A DNA stretch of 64,000 nt from Clostridium pasteurianum (GTDB lineage: Bacteria > Bacillota > Clostridia > Clostridiales > Clostridiaceae): contig NZ_MCGV01000001.1 in NCBI RefSeq assembly GCF_001705235.1, positions 3,166,181-3,230,180 of the forward strand. Reading direction: 5' to 3'. The translations under genes were made by a program, and so were the position numbers. Below, piece by piece: positions 21,094 through 29,577 of this stretch. The notes under the pieces are model-generated. The model saw only the letters and a program-made list of their open reading frames with translations. It made no database searches and had not been told where the DNA came from. The stretch's first letter is position 1; each line of letters opens with the position of its first letter.

Positions 21094-23085
21094 ATGAAAT
21101 ATAAAAACCTATTTACTCCAATTAAAATTGGATCTGTTACTATAAAGAATCGTTTTGCATTGGCACCTATGGGACCACTTGGGCTAGCAGATGCGGAAGG
21201 CGGCTTTAATCAAAGAGGAATTGATTATTACACCGCTCGTGCAAAAGGTGGAACTGGTTTAATTATAACAGGTGTTACTTTTGTAGAAAATACAATAGAA
21301 GAACATGGTATGCCAAACTGTCCATGCTCTACGCATAATCCTGTACAATTTATACGTACAGCCCGTGAAATGACGGAACGTATACATGCTTATGATGCTA
21401 AGGTGTTTTTACAAATGTCAGGTGGATTTGGACGTGTTACTATACCTACCAATCTTGGTGAATTTCCACCGGTTGCTCCGTCACCAATTCAGCATCGTTG
21501 GTTAGACAAGACCTGTCGTGAGCTTACAATTAATGAAATTCAGAAAATTGTGAAAGCATTTGGAGATGGTGCGTTTAATGCAAAACGTGCAGGATTTGAC
21601 GGTGTTCAGATTCATGCAGTTCACGAGGGATATTTAATTGATCAATTCGCAATTGCATTGTTTAATAATCGTACAGATGAATATGGTGGTAGCCTTGAAA
21701 ATCGTTTGCGTTTTGCTAAAGAAATTGTAGAAGAAATTAAGAGACGTTGTGGGAATGAGTTTCCAGTAACATTGCGTTATAGTCCTAAAAGCTTTATTAA
21801 AGAATTACGAGATGGTGCACTTCCAGGAGAGGAATTTGAAGAAAAAGGACGTGATATTGAGGAAGGTATTGAAGCAGCTAAATTACTTGTAAATTATGGC
21901 TACGATGCCCTTGATGTGGATGTTGGATCTTATGATGCATGGTTCTGGAGCCATCCGCCAATGTATCAGAAAAAAGGTCTTTATATACCATATGCTAAAT
22001 TAATGAAAAAGACTGTTGATGTACCTATTATTTGTGCAGGCCGTATGGATAATCCGGATACAGCACTTTCTGCTTTAGAAGACGGTGCTTGTGATATGGT
22101 TTCGCTTGGAAGACCACTGCTTGCTGATCCTGATTATGTTAATAAGCTGCGTTGTGGTAAAGTAGAAGAAATTAGACCATGCATTTCATGCCAAGAAGGG
22201 TGCATGGGACGTATTCAGGAATACTCTGCTTTAAATTGTGCTGTAAATCCTCAAGCTTGTCGTGAAAGATATACAGCATTAACACCAATTATTAAGAGTA
22301 AAAGGGTTGTGATTGTTGGAGGAGGAGTTGCAGGATGTGAAGCAGCGCGAGTATTATCACTCCGTGGACACAGACCAGAAATTTATGAAGCAGGGAATTG
22401 TCTTGGGGGAAATTTGATTCCAGGTGGTGCACCAGACTTTAAAGAGGATGATATTGCATTAGCAGACTGGTATACACATCAGTTGGAGCTTTTAAAGGTT
22501 CCGGTTCATTTGAATACTAGGATTGATGATGAAATGATTAAAAGTATTAAGGCGGATGTAGTAGTAATTGCTACAGGTTCTACACCAAAGATATTTAAAA
22601 TGGGAGACGATAGTAAAGTATATACAGCTGCAGATGTTCTTACGGGAGTTAAAGAATGTGGCAACACAAATGTTATTATTGGGGGTGGTCTTGTTGGCTG
22701 CGAAACAGCATTATGGTTAGCGCAGAAGGGAAAGAAAGTAATAATTGTAGAAGCACTTCACAAGTTACTTGCTGTAAATGGACCACTTTGCCATGCAAAC
22801 AGTGAAATGCTTGAGAAGCTTATTCCATTCAATAATATAGAAGTTATTACAAATGCTAAAGCAAAAGGATATATAAATGGTAAATTAACTATTGAATTAG
22901 CAGAGGGTGTAAGGGAAGTTTCGTGTGACAATATTATTCTTGCAGTTGGATATAAAGAAGAAAAATCTTTGTTTGAGAAACTGAAATTTGAAATTGATAA
23001 TATATATATAGTAGGAGATGCAAGACGTGTAGCAAATATTATGTATGCAATATGGGATGCATATGAAGTTGCTAATAATATTTAA
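21094..23085 (+). CDS. Enoate-reductase-like FMN/FAD/4Fe-4S oxidoreductase
   Basis: This 663-residue protein has an old-yellow-enzyme TIM barrel (about residues 1-340: FTPIKIGSVTIKNRF, HAVHEGYLIDQF, CAGRMDNP). The cluster motif CISCQEGCMGRI with a distal Cys in NCAVNPQA follows, and then a FAD/NAD(P) domain (VVIVGGGVAGCEAARVL, NVIIGGGLVGCETALWLAQ). This is the layout of 2-enoate reductase, 2,4-dienoyl-CoA reductase and bile-acid BaiCD enzymes. Size and context favour a reductase of alpha,beta-unsaturated acids such as cinnamates. The start is ATG 21094 after GGAGG. It uses CGT for Arg far more than core genes here, consistent with transfer. Confidence 0.85.
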   Translation: MKYKNLFTPIKIGSVTIKNRFALAPMGPLGLADAEGGFNQRGIDYYTARAKGGTGLIITGVTFVENTIEEHGMPNCPCSTHNPVQFIRTAREMTERIHAYDAKVFLQMSGGFGRVTIPTNLGEFPPVAPSPIQHRWLDKTCRELTINEIQKIVKAFGDGAFNAKRAGFDGVQIHAVHEGYLIDQFAIALFNNRTDEYGGSLENRLRFAKEIVEEIKRRCGNEFPVTLRYSPKSFIKELRDGALPGEEFEEKGRDIEEGIEAAKLLVNYGYDALDVDVGSYDAWFWSHPPMYQKKGLYIPYAKLMKKTVDVPIICAGRMDNPDTALSALEDGACDMVSLGRPLLADPDYVNKLRCGKVEEIRPCISCQEGCMGRIQEYSALNCAVNPQACRERYTALTPIIKSKRVVIVGGGVAGCEAARVLSLRGHRPEIYEAGNCLGGNLIPGGAPDFKEDDIALADWYTHQLELLKVPVHLNTRIDDEMIKSIKADVVVIATGSTPKIFKMGDDSKVYTAADVLTGVKECGNTNVIIGGGLVGCETALWLAQKGKKVIIVEALHKLLAVNGPLCHANSEMLEKLIPFNNIEVITNAKAKGYINGKLTIELAEGVREVSCDNIILAVGYKEEKSLFEKLKFEIDNIYIVGDARRVANIMYAIWDAYEVANNI

Positions 23086-23108
23086 TTATATAAATTAAAT
23101 ATTTATAT

Positions 23109-23152
23109 ACATACATAGAGCTGAGTAAATTGAGTCTATGTATGTTCTTTTT
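23109..23152 (+). terminator. Terminator at the end of accessory block 1
   Basis: ACATACATAGA (23109-23119) pairs perfectly with TCTATGTATGT (23134-23144), followed by CTTTTTTTT. Confidence 0.9.
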
Positions 23153-23161
23153 TTATTTATT

Positions 23162-23332
23162 GGAATCACTTGCAGGAAGTGTTTTACAAGAATTAAAAAT
23201 CAAAAATGGGATACATAATTAAAATGTATCTCTTTTTTTTTGTTGGTTTTAATATATAATTGTATTGAGAGACTATGTTTAAAGATGATTAAGGAAGCTT
23301 TGCTTTAAATGAGTGTAAAAAACTTATAGAAA
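23162..23332 (+). repeat. Right copy of direct repeat, with a gene 3'-end remnant
   Basis: It begins GGAATCACTTGCAGGAAG, the diverged counterpart of the tail of the small membrane-protein gene. It has lost the stop position: the frame reads GITCRKC against EIICKKH. A terminator-like GGGATACAT...ATGTATCTCTTTTTT, then TTTTAATATATAATT and ATTAAGGAAGCTTTGCTTTAAAT follow in the same order as at 14702-14861. It lies directly upstream of recD2. Confidence 0.7.
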
Positions 23333-23370
23333 CAAGGCCTAGTGAATAAATTAGTGAGGAGAAATTTTGT

Positions 23371-25590
23371 ATGGCAGAGCTTCGTTGTGTAATTGAATCC
23401 ATTGTATTTAAAAATGAAGAAAATGGATATGTAGTTGCAAATGCTAAATCCGAGGATGCAAATAAAATAACCATTGTGGGATGTATACCTTATGTTATGG
23501 AAGGGCAATCATTAAAAGTTTTTGGAGAATGGAGTGTTCATCCTCAATTTGGAAAACAATTTAAAATTAATCACTGTGAAGAGGTTTTACCAAATTCATT
23601 ACTGGGAATAGAAAAATATTTAGCATCGGGAATTATTTATGGAATAGGACCTGTAACAGCAAAAAAAATAGTTGAAAAATTTGGAGAGCAAACTCTTGAA
23701 ATATTAGATAGCGATATATATAGACTAAGTGAAATAGAGGGAATAGGTAAAAAGAAAATAGATAAAATATATGAATCATATACAGCACAAAGAGAAGTTA
23801 GAAATATAATGATTTTTTTACAGAATTACGGTGTTACGCCAAAGCAGTGTGTAAAAATATATAATCATTATAAAGCTAAAGCTATAGAGGTTGTACGTGA
23901 AAATCCATATATATTAGTAGAAGAGATATCTGGAATAGGCTTTAAAACAGCAGATAAAATAGCTAGAAGCCTTGGAATAAAGGGAGATTCGCCATTTAGA
24001 ATTGAAAGTGGAGTATGCTATGTTATAAATGAATTCTGTGCTTCAGGCAATACATATATGCCAATGGATAAACTAATAAAAAGTTCAGTAAATATTCTTA
24101 ATGTAAAAAAGGAAGATGTTGAAAAGGCAATATATGAATGTACACTTTCTCAAAAAATAAAGGTTGAAATTATAGATGGCAAAAATTGCGCATTTACAAT
24201 GGAATATTATTATTGCGAAATAGGGGTTACTAGAAAAATAATAAGTCTTGCATATGACAATTATGAGGATTTAAGTGATGATGTAGATGAGAAAATTACT
24301 AAATTTGAAAATGAAAATGAAATAAAGTTTGCACCATCACAAAGAGAAGCTATTGAAGGTGCTTTTTGTAGTGGCATAGAAGTAATAACCGGTGGTCCAG
24401 GTACAGGTAAAACTACTATAATAAGATGTATAACAAATATATTCGAAGAACTAAATATGAAGGTATTTATGGCGGCACCAACAGGAAGAGCTGCAAAAAG
24501 AATGTCAGAATCTACTGGGCGTGAAGCTAGAACGATTCATAGAATGCTTGACATTGGATTTGATGATGATGTATTTTTTGATAGTGCAAATGAGAGTACA
24601 CTTCAATGTGATGTTATAATAATTGATGAGGCATCAATGATTGATATAGCTTTGATGAACAACCTGTTAAAAGCAATAGGTATGGGAACTAGACTTATTA
24701 TCGTTGGAGATGTAGATCAGCTTCCGTCAGTTGGACCTGGAAATGTTTTAAGGGATATAATTGAAAGTAAGTGTGTAAAGGTTGTTAGACTAAAAGAAAT
24801 TTTCAGGCAAGCAAAGGAAAGCATGATTATAGTAAATGCTCATAGAATAAATAGCGGTGAAATGCCTTTTATAAATAAAAAGGGAAAAGATTTTTATTTT
24901 ATAAAAGAAGATAATGCAGAAGCAATAACTAATACTATTATAGGTTTGGTACATACAAGGCTTCCACACTTCAACAGTAAATGGGAAGCAAAAAGAGACA
25001 TACAAGTGCTTTCTCCAATGAAAAAGGGGATAGCTGGAGTTATGAATTTAAATGTTAATCTTCAAAATATTCTCAATCCACATAGCAAAAGTAAAAACGA
25101 AATAAAGTTTAGAGAAAATATTTTTAGAGTTGGGGATAAAGTTATGCAAATTAAGAATAACTATATGCTCAAGTGGAACAGAATTGCTGGAGAGGGAGAT
25201 AATGCTGGAGAAGGCGTATTTAATGGTGATATAGGTTTTATAAGTGATATAGACGAGGATAATAATGTAGTAGTTGTTTTTGATAATGAGAAAGAAGTTG
25301 TATACGAGAGAATTAATTTAGATGAGCTGGAACTAGCGTACGCAATAACTATTCACAAAAGTCAGGGAAGTGAGTTTCCAGTTGTTATAATTCCATTAAC
25401 TATGGGTCCACCACTTTTAATGAATAGAAATCTTTTGTATACTGGTATTACAAGGGCAAAACAACTTGTAGTTTTAGTTGGATTCCCTAAAGCAATTAAA
25501 TTTATGATAGATAATGATAAAAGTTTTGAGAGATATTCAGGACTTAAATGGAGAATAGAGGATATAATAAAAGAAGAGAGTGGTGAGTAG
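23371..25590 (+). CDS. recD2: RecD2-type 5'-3' DNA helicase
   Basis: This 739-residue SF1B helicase has an N-terminal OB-like region, tandem helix-hairpin-helix stretches (ALGIEKYLASGIIYGIGPVTAKKIV, LSEIEGIGKKKI, EEISGIGFKTADKIARSLG), and a helicase core. The Walker A GGPGTGKTT starts at residue 341, Walker B is IIIDEASMID, and motif VI is LELAYAITIHKSQGSEFPVV. It belongs to the RecD2 family found without RecBC, implicated in replication-fork maintenance and repair. It is followed after 6 bases by the ComFA-like gene. Confidence 0.94.
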   Translation: MAELRCVIESIVFKNEENGYVVANAKSEDANKITIVGCIPYVMEGQSLKVFGEWSVHPQFGKQFKINHCEEVLPNSLLGIEKYLASGIIYGIGPVTAKKIVEKFGEQTLEILDSDIYRLSEIEGIGKKKIDKIYESYTAQREVRNIMIFLQNYGVTPKQCVKIYNHYKAKAIEVVRENPYILVEEISGIGFKTADKIARSLGIKGDSPFRIESGVCYVINEFCASGNTYMPMDKLIKSSVNILNVKKEDVEKAIYECTLSQKIKVEIIDGKNCAFTMEYYYCEIGVTRKIISLAYDNYEDLSDDVDEKITKFENENEIKFAPSQREAIEGAFCSGIEVITGGPGTGKTTIIRCITNIFEELNMKVFMAAPTGRAAKRMSESTGREARTIHRMLDIGFDDDVFFDSANESTLQCDVIIIDEASMIDIALMNNLLKAIGMGTRLIIVGDVDQLPSVGPGNVLRDIIESKCVKVVRLKEIFRQAKESMIIVNAHRINSGEMPFINKKGKDFYFIKEDNAEAITNTIIGLVHTRLPHFNSKWEAKRDIQVLSPMKKGIAGVMNLNVNLQNILNPHSKSKNEIKFRENIFRVGDKVMQIKNNYMLKWNRIAGEGDNAGEGVFNGDIGFISDIDEDNNVVVVFDNEKEVVYERINLDELELAYAITIHKSQGSEFPVVIIPLTMGPPLLMNRNLLYTGITRAKQLVVLVGFPKAIKFMIDNDKSFERYSGLKWRIEDIIKEESGE

Positions 25591-25596
25591 CATATA

Positions 25597-26601
25597 ATGG
25601 AAAAAGTAAATATGAAGATTAGAGAAGAATACGGAAAAATATCTCAAACTCTTTTAAAATTACTTAATGGAAAAGAAAAGTATATAAGTGTGAATTCGCC
25701 CCCATATAATACAGCAGAAATTTTTGTTGACGCTATAATTGATTATATTAATACAGGTAGAAGTGTACTATACATAACTGATGAAGAAGAAAGCGAAGTT
25801 CAAATAATAAAACTTATAAAGAAAAGTGGATTTAAGCATTATGTATATTATAGGGGTAAAAAGCTGTATTCTAATTCTAGTTTTATAGTATGCAATTATA
25901 ATAATGCTTTTGAAATAGAAAATGATTTTAATCTCGTAATTTATGATGATATAAGAAGTTTTCCGACACATAATAGGTTAGAGATAAGGGAGCTACTTAG
26001 AAGGTTTGAATTGCATTCTTGCAAGTTTGTAGCGTATTCGGTTGACTCAATATTTGATAGGGGAAGAGAAATAAATATACCTATAAATTATGATGGAATG
26101 CCAATTGTTGAGCCTAGAATTATACTTACAAGAATTGATATAAATAATGATATGCCATTTGTTGTTTATGATTATTTAAAGTGGTCTTTGAGTACAAGGA
26201 GAAGCACTATAATCCCTGTTAAGGATGAAGAGAGAATGAACAGTTTTTTTCAATATTTAACTAATTATAAACTAGGATTTAAAGGAGAGGTGCTCCAGCA
26301 TTTAAGTGGTGATAAAATTGTATTAAAAGATATAAAAGAGTCAATAATTATAACAGATAGATTTGATGAAGTATGTAAGCCTGAAAGTGATGTAAACATA
26401 ATGGTATATTTTAATGAGGATAATAGATTTAGTTTTAAATCTCTTGTATATTTTTGTGGAAGAACTGGTAACAATGAAATTTCTAGGAGAGGAGAAGTTA
26501 TATTTATAGCCAATAAGGAGACTGAAATTATGGAAAAGGCTAAAAGTATAACGAGAAATTTTAATAAGATGGCATGGGAGAAAGGATTATTAACTATTTA
26601 A
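25597..26601 (+). CDS. Degenerate ComFA-like protein
   Basis: This 334-residue protein sits where comFA belongs, with its end overlapping comFC. ComFA is the ATP-driven helicase-like motor of DNA uptake. Here the expected Walker A segment reads YISVNSPPYNTAEIF, without GKT. The DEAD-box position reads VIYDDIRSFP. The general SF2 layout (beta strand, helix, VLYITDEEESE) is still visible. It is therefore probably an ATPase-dead remnant or a repurposed relative. The assignment rests mainly on synteny; an unrelated clostridial family is possible. Confidence 0.45.
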   Translation: MEKVNMKIREEYGKISQTLLKLLNGKEKYISVNSPPYNTAEIFVDAIIDYINTGRSVLYITDEEESEVQIIKLIKKSGFKHYVYYRGKKLYSNSSFIVCNYNNAFEIENDFNLVIYDDIRSFPTHNRLEIRELLRRFELHSCKFVAYSVDSIFDRGREINIPINYDGMPIVEPRIILTRIDINNDMPFVVYDYLKWSLSTRRSTIIPVKDEERMNSFFQYLTNYKLGFKGEVLQHLSGDKIVLKDIKESIIITDRFDEVCKPESDVNIMVYFNEDNRFSFKSLVYFCGRTGNNEISRRGEVIFIANKETEIMEKAKSITRNFNKMAWEKGLLTI

Positions 26602-27254
26602 AATATATATTTAATGCTGTAATAAGTGTAATATATTTTAATGATGGTAAATGTGCGGTATGTAAAACTGAAACATACGATGATAAAAATCTTTGTATAG
26701 ATTGTTTTAATAAAATAAAATTTTGCTATGATAGTTCTTTTATTGAGAAAAGTAAAATCTCATTTGAGGTATATTGCCTTGCATATTATTCTAGTGTTAT
26801 AAGAGAAATGATAATAAGACTTAAGTACAGAAAGGATTTTATGTGTGGCGAGGTTCTGGCAGGATTAATGTATGATGTGATTCAAAGAAATGCCATACAA
26901 TTTGATGAAATTAGTTTTGTGCCCATGATTAAAGAGGATTTAGCTAGAAGAGGATTTAACCAAAGCAAATTTTTAGCTATGAAAATCTGTGAAAAATGCA
27001 ATAAACCATTGAGTGATTATATAAAAAAGTGTGTTAAAACTAAGGATCAAATAGGACTTACAGATGAAATGAGATGGAATAATTTGCAGAAAACATTTGC
27101 CTTTGCGGGAAAAAATAAAATAGAAAATAAAATTATACTACTTATAGATGATGTTTTTACTACAGGAGCTACAAGCTTTTTTTGCTCAAGGGAACTTATA
27201 AATAATGGGGCAAAAAAAGTTATAGTCTTGACTGCTGCAAAAAGTAGTATATAA
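26574..27254 (+). CDS. comFC: ComFC-family phosphoribosyltransferase-like competence protein
   Basis: This 226-residue protein has an N-terminal zinc-ribbon (CAVC at about residue 28 and CIDC about 12 residues later) and a C-terminal PRTase fold with the PRPP loop ILLIDDVFTTGATS. VPMIKEDLARRGFNQSKFLA is the family's RGFNQ motif. ComFC is needed for cytoplasmic handling of incoming single-stranded DNA in competent bacteria. It overlaps the preceding gene by 28 bases, implying translational coupling. Confidence 0.9.
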   Translation: MGERIINYLKYIFNAVISVIYFNDGKCAVCKTETYDDKNLCIDCFNKIKFCYDSSFIEKSKISFEVYCLAYYSSVIREMIIRLKYRKDFMCGEVLAGLMYDVIQRNAIQFDEISFVPMIKEDLARRGFNQSKFLAMKICEKCNKPLSDYIKKCVKTKDQIGLTDEMRWNNLQKTFAFAGKNKIENKIILLIDDVFTTGATSFFCSRELINNGAKKVIVLTAAKSSI

Positions 27255-27266
27255 TATTAATATATA

Positions 27267-27471
27267 TTGAGTTAGGTTTGTGGTTGAAAGTCGATGCCAG
27301 TCGCAGGCAAAGCGATCCACGTAAGTTAAACAAAGTTTTAATGAGCATGGTGCGGTTTAGAAGTAAGTCCTGCCGCTTTTAAGCGAGAGTATTAGTAGTG
27401 AGAGGATAATTCCGGGTAGCGAAACTTCCAGCAGGCGAGTGTGGGGTCAAAGACCAGGTCAACTAACTTAA
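27267..27471 (+). ncRNA. raiA RNA: Probable raiA-motif structured RNA
   Basis: About 205 bases directly after comFC have no reading frame but are much more GC-rich and structured than the surroundings. A closing helix TTGAGTTAG (27267-27275) / CTAACTTAA (27463-27471) brackets blocks such as GTTGAAAGTCGATGCC, GGCAAAGCGATCCACG, CCTGCCGCTTTTAAGCG and TCCGGGTAGCGAAACTTCC. Size and position match the raiA motif RNA, which in clostridia lies near comFC and hpf (raiA) and has been linked to sporulation and aggregation. I recognise it by context and general pattern, not by alignment. Confidence 0.7.
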
Positions 27472-27516
27472 TATGATTTATTAAAAAAGCATTACATAAA
27501 GAATTGGTGTATAAGG

Positions 27517-27552
27517 ATAGTAGAGACATTTTTAGTCTTTGCTATTTTTTTA
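27517..27552 (+). terminator. Terminator after the structured RNA
   Basis: ATAGTAGAGAC (27517-27527) pairs fully, with G-T pairs, to GTCTTTGCTAT (27535-27545), then TTTTTTTA. Confidence 0.85.
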
Positions 27553-27585
27553 TTTGGCAACAATTATTTAGGTTAATATACTAGC

Positions 27586-27628
27586 AAACTGTGTATAGGC
27601 AAATTATGCTTATATGCAGTTTTTTTAT
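27586..27628 (+). terminator. Second tandem terminator
   Basis: AACTG...TATAGGCA pairs with TGCTTATA...CAGTT, followed by seven T. It lies 40 bases beyond the first terminator and isolates the RiPP cluster from upstream transcription. The left edge of accessory block 2 is at or after this point. Confidence 0.75.
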
Positions 27629-27695
27629 ACAAAAAATTAAATGTGAAGGTTGAAGTTATAAAACTTTATAAGTATCCAATAATTTTAAAGCACTA

Positions 27696-27750
27696 TTACA
27701 TTTATTGTATATTTATGATATAATTTAAAATAATGAAAATTATATCATAA
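27696..27750 (+). promoter_or_regulatory. Promoter with 14-bp inverted repeat before the RiPP protease
   Basis: TTACAT (27696) and TATAAT (27719) are 17 bases apart. The -10 lies inside TTATGATATAATTT (27713-27726), which is repeated exactly inverted at 27737-27750. A dimeric regulator bound here would block the promoter; a hairpin in the 5' leader is the alternative. Confidence 0.5.
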
Positions 27751-27793
27751 AAAGTAAAACAAAAATATTAAAAAAGGGGGAAAAAGCAATTAA

Positions 27794-29209
27794 ATGAAGA
27801 AAAGGCATATATTTTTATTTATCAATCTTATATTGTTAGTATTTTTACCTACTAACATACGCGCTTTTGCACAAAAGATTTCTACAGGCAATATAAATTT
27901 AATAATAACATATAACAATAATACTATTGATCCTAATGTGGAAAAACTAATAACAGACCTAGGGGGGCAAGTTACTTCTAAAATTCCAGAGTTAGGTACT
28001 TCAGAAGTTAAGTGTTCTCCTGAATGTATAGAAAAAATTAAAAGTTATGCAACTGTAGAAAGTATATCTCCCAATCCTGTAATAAAGATTCATGAATTAA
28101 AAGTCATACCTTTTAATGAATCAGGTAAAATTGATAATACTGATGAAGCAGACTTATTTAATTATTATCAATGGGATATTAAAGAAGTGACTGATAATGG
28201 CAAAAGTTTTTTAGAAGAGTCAGGAAATCATAATGTAGTTGTTGGAATACTAGATACAGGAGTAAATACAACTCATCCAGATTTGAAAAAAAATTTTTTG
28301 GGTGGTAAAAACTTCGTACCTAAAAATTTTGAAAATGATTCAACTGAAACAGGAGATACTAATGATATAGAAGATAGAGTTGGTCATGGTACACTTGTTG
28401 CAGGTACAATAGCTGGCAATGGAAGAATTAAGGGTGTAGCACCTAATACAGGTTTTAAATCTTATCGTATTTTTAATAAAGATAATGATACTACGGATTC
28501 AATAGCAGCTTCTGCTATAGTTAATGCAGTAAATGATAATGTTAAGGTTCTTAATTTAAGTTTTGGCGGATTCTTTATAAAGGGTAAGTGCATATTTAAG
28601 GATCCCAAGACACAAAAAATATACAACTTCAAAGGTAATAATGCATCATGTTTGTTATATAAAAAAGCTATAAGATATGCTGAAAAACATGGTGTTACTG
28701 TAGTTGCCAGTGTAGGGAATGAAGGTATTGATTGTTCAAAGTCGCAAAACATAGTGAACTATGTAAACAATGAATTTAAAGATCAAGGATTAAAATATGC
28801 AGGAGAAGGCATTGAGCTTCCAGGGGAAGCAAAAAATGTAATTACAGTATCAGCATCTAAAAGAGATGATACTATTGCAAGTTACTCTAATTATGGACAA
28901 AATGTTATAGATATAGCCGCTCCAGGTGGTGAATTAGTTGACATTAATAATATTAATAATCCTCAAAATATTTATAACTTATGCCTTAGTTCATATTTAA
29001 ATAATTCATATTTTTTTACAGAGGGAACATCTTTAGCGGCACCTAAAGTGTCTGCCGTTGCTGCTCTTATTATAAGTAAGTATGGAAATATTAAACCTAA
29101 AGAAGTAGCAAAAATAATATATAAATCTGCTGTGTCAATTAATACCCAAAATTCTAGAGAATATTTTGGACATGGAGTAATTAATGCTTATAATGCACTG
29201 GCTAAATAA
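27794..29209 (+). CDS. Exported subtilisin-like protease, candidate RiPP leader peptidase (LanP-like)
   Basis: This 471-residue S8 protease has a Sec signal peptide (about residues 1-25, ending RAFAQ) and a propeptide of the inhibitor I9 type (about 30-110). The catalytic domain has Asp154 (GILDTGV), His198 (GHGTLVAGT), oxyanion Asn in ASVGNEG and Ser413 (EGTSLAAPK). Such proteases (NisP, EpiP, ElxP types) remove leader peptides outside the cell. Here the cluster's exporter has no C39 peptidase, so a separate protease is needed. It has its own promoter and lies 370 bases before the precursor gene. Confidence 0.85.
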   Translation: MKKRHIFLFINLILLVFLPTNIRAFAQKISTGNINLIITYNNNTIDPNVEKLITDLGGQVTSKIPELGTSEVKCSPECIEKIKSYATVESISPNPVIKIHELKVIPFNESGKIDNTDEADLFNYYQWDIKEVTDNGKSFLEESGNHNVVVGILDTGVNTTHPDLKKNFLGGKNFVPKNFENDSTETGDTNDIEDRVGHGTLVAGTIAGNGRIKGVAPNTGFKSYRIFNKDNDTTDSIAASAIVNAVNDNVKVLNLSFGGFFIKGKCIFKDPKTQKIYNFKGNNASCLLYKKAIRYAEKHGVTVVASVGNEGIDCSKSQNIVNYVNNEFKDQGLKYAGEGIELPGEAKNVITVSASKRDDTIASYSNYGQNVIDIAAPGGELVDINNINNPQNIYNLCLSSYLNNSYFFTEGTSLAAPKVSAVAALIISKYGNIKPKEVAKIIYKSAVSINTQNSREYFGHGVINAYNALAK

Positions 29210-29356
29210 AATTAGTGATGTTCTTGCAATAGAAATGTTATTATTAATAGTTATTTTTGATAATATAGTAACAAAATCAATCCTTTAATATGCAATTTCA
29301 TAATGCTCACAATATTTTACAAATAAATTACCATAAAGATACTAATATTAACTTTA

Positions 29357-29404
29357 ATTACATAAATTTATTAATATTGAATTTATGTAATATTATGTTA
29401 TAAT
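29357..29404 (+). promoter_or_regulatory. Promoter and inverted repeat for the precursor operon
   Basis: TTGAAT (29377) and TATAAT (29399) are separated by 16 bases. ATTACATAAATT (29357-29368) and AATTTATGTAAT (29380-29391) are exact inverted repeats, and the second arm covers the -35. This is a probable operator. The transcript would carry a leader of about 165 bases before the precursor ATG. The rest of the 29210-29577 gap shows no gene. Confidence 0.55.
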
Positions 29405-29577
29405 AAAAATGAATTTAAGTTATTAATGTTTTTAACATACAGTTCACATTAAAGGACAAGCTAAGACTAAGATTAAAAAAATTGAAATATTACCTTAAAT
29501 TTATTTTGAGGATAATATATAGACTATATAGTTTAAAAATTCTAGAATTACAAAAATAAAAATTAGGAGGAATTATT

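Noticed and set aside
14471-23332. Accessory block 1 as a transposon or prophage
   Set aside because: No transposase, integrase or phage gene, and the bracketing repeats are too diverged for a recent target duplication.
27267-27471. Structured RNA as tmRNA, RNase P RNA, 6S RNA or a T-box
   Set aside because: Too short for tmRNA or RNase P and without their signature blocks; no T-box motif or downstream aminoacyl gene; position fits raiA RNA better.
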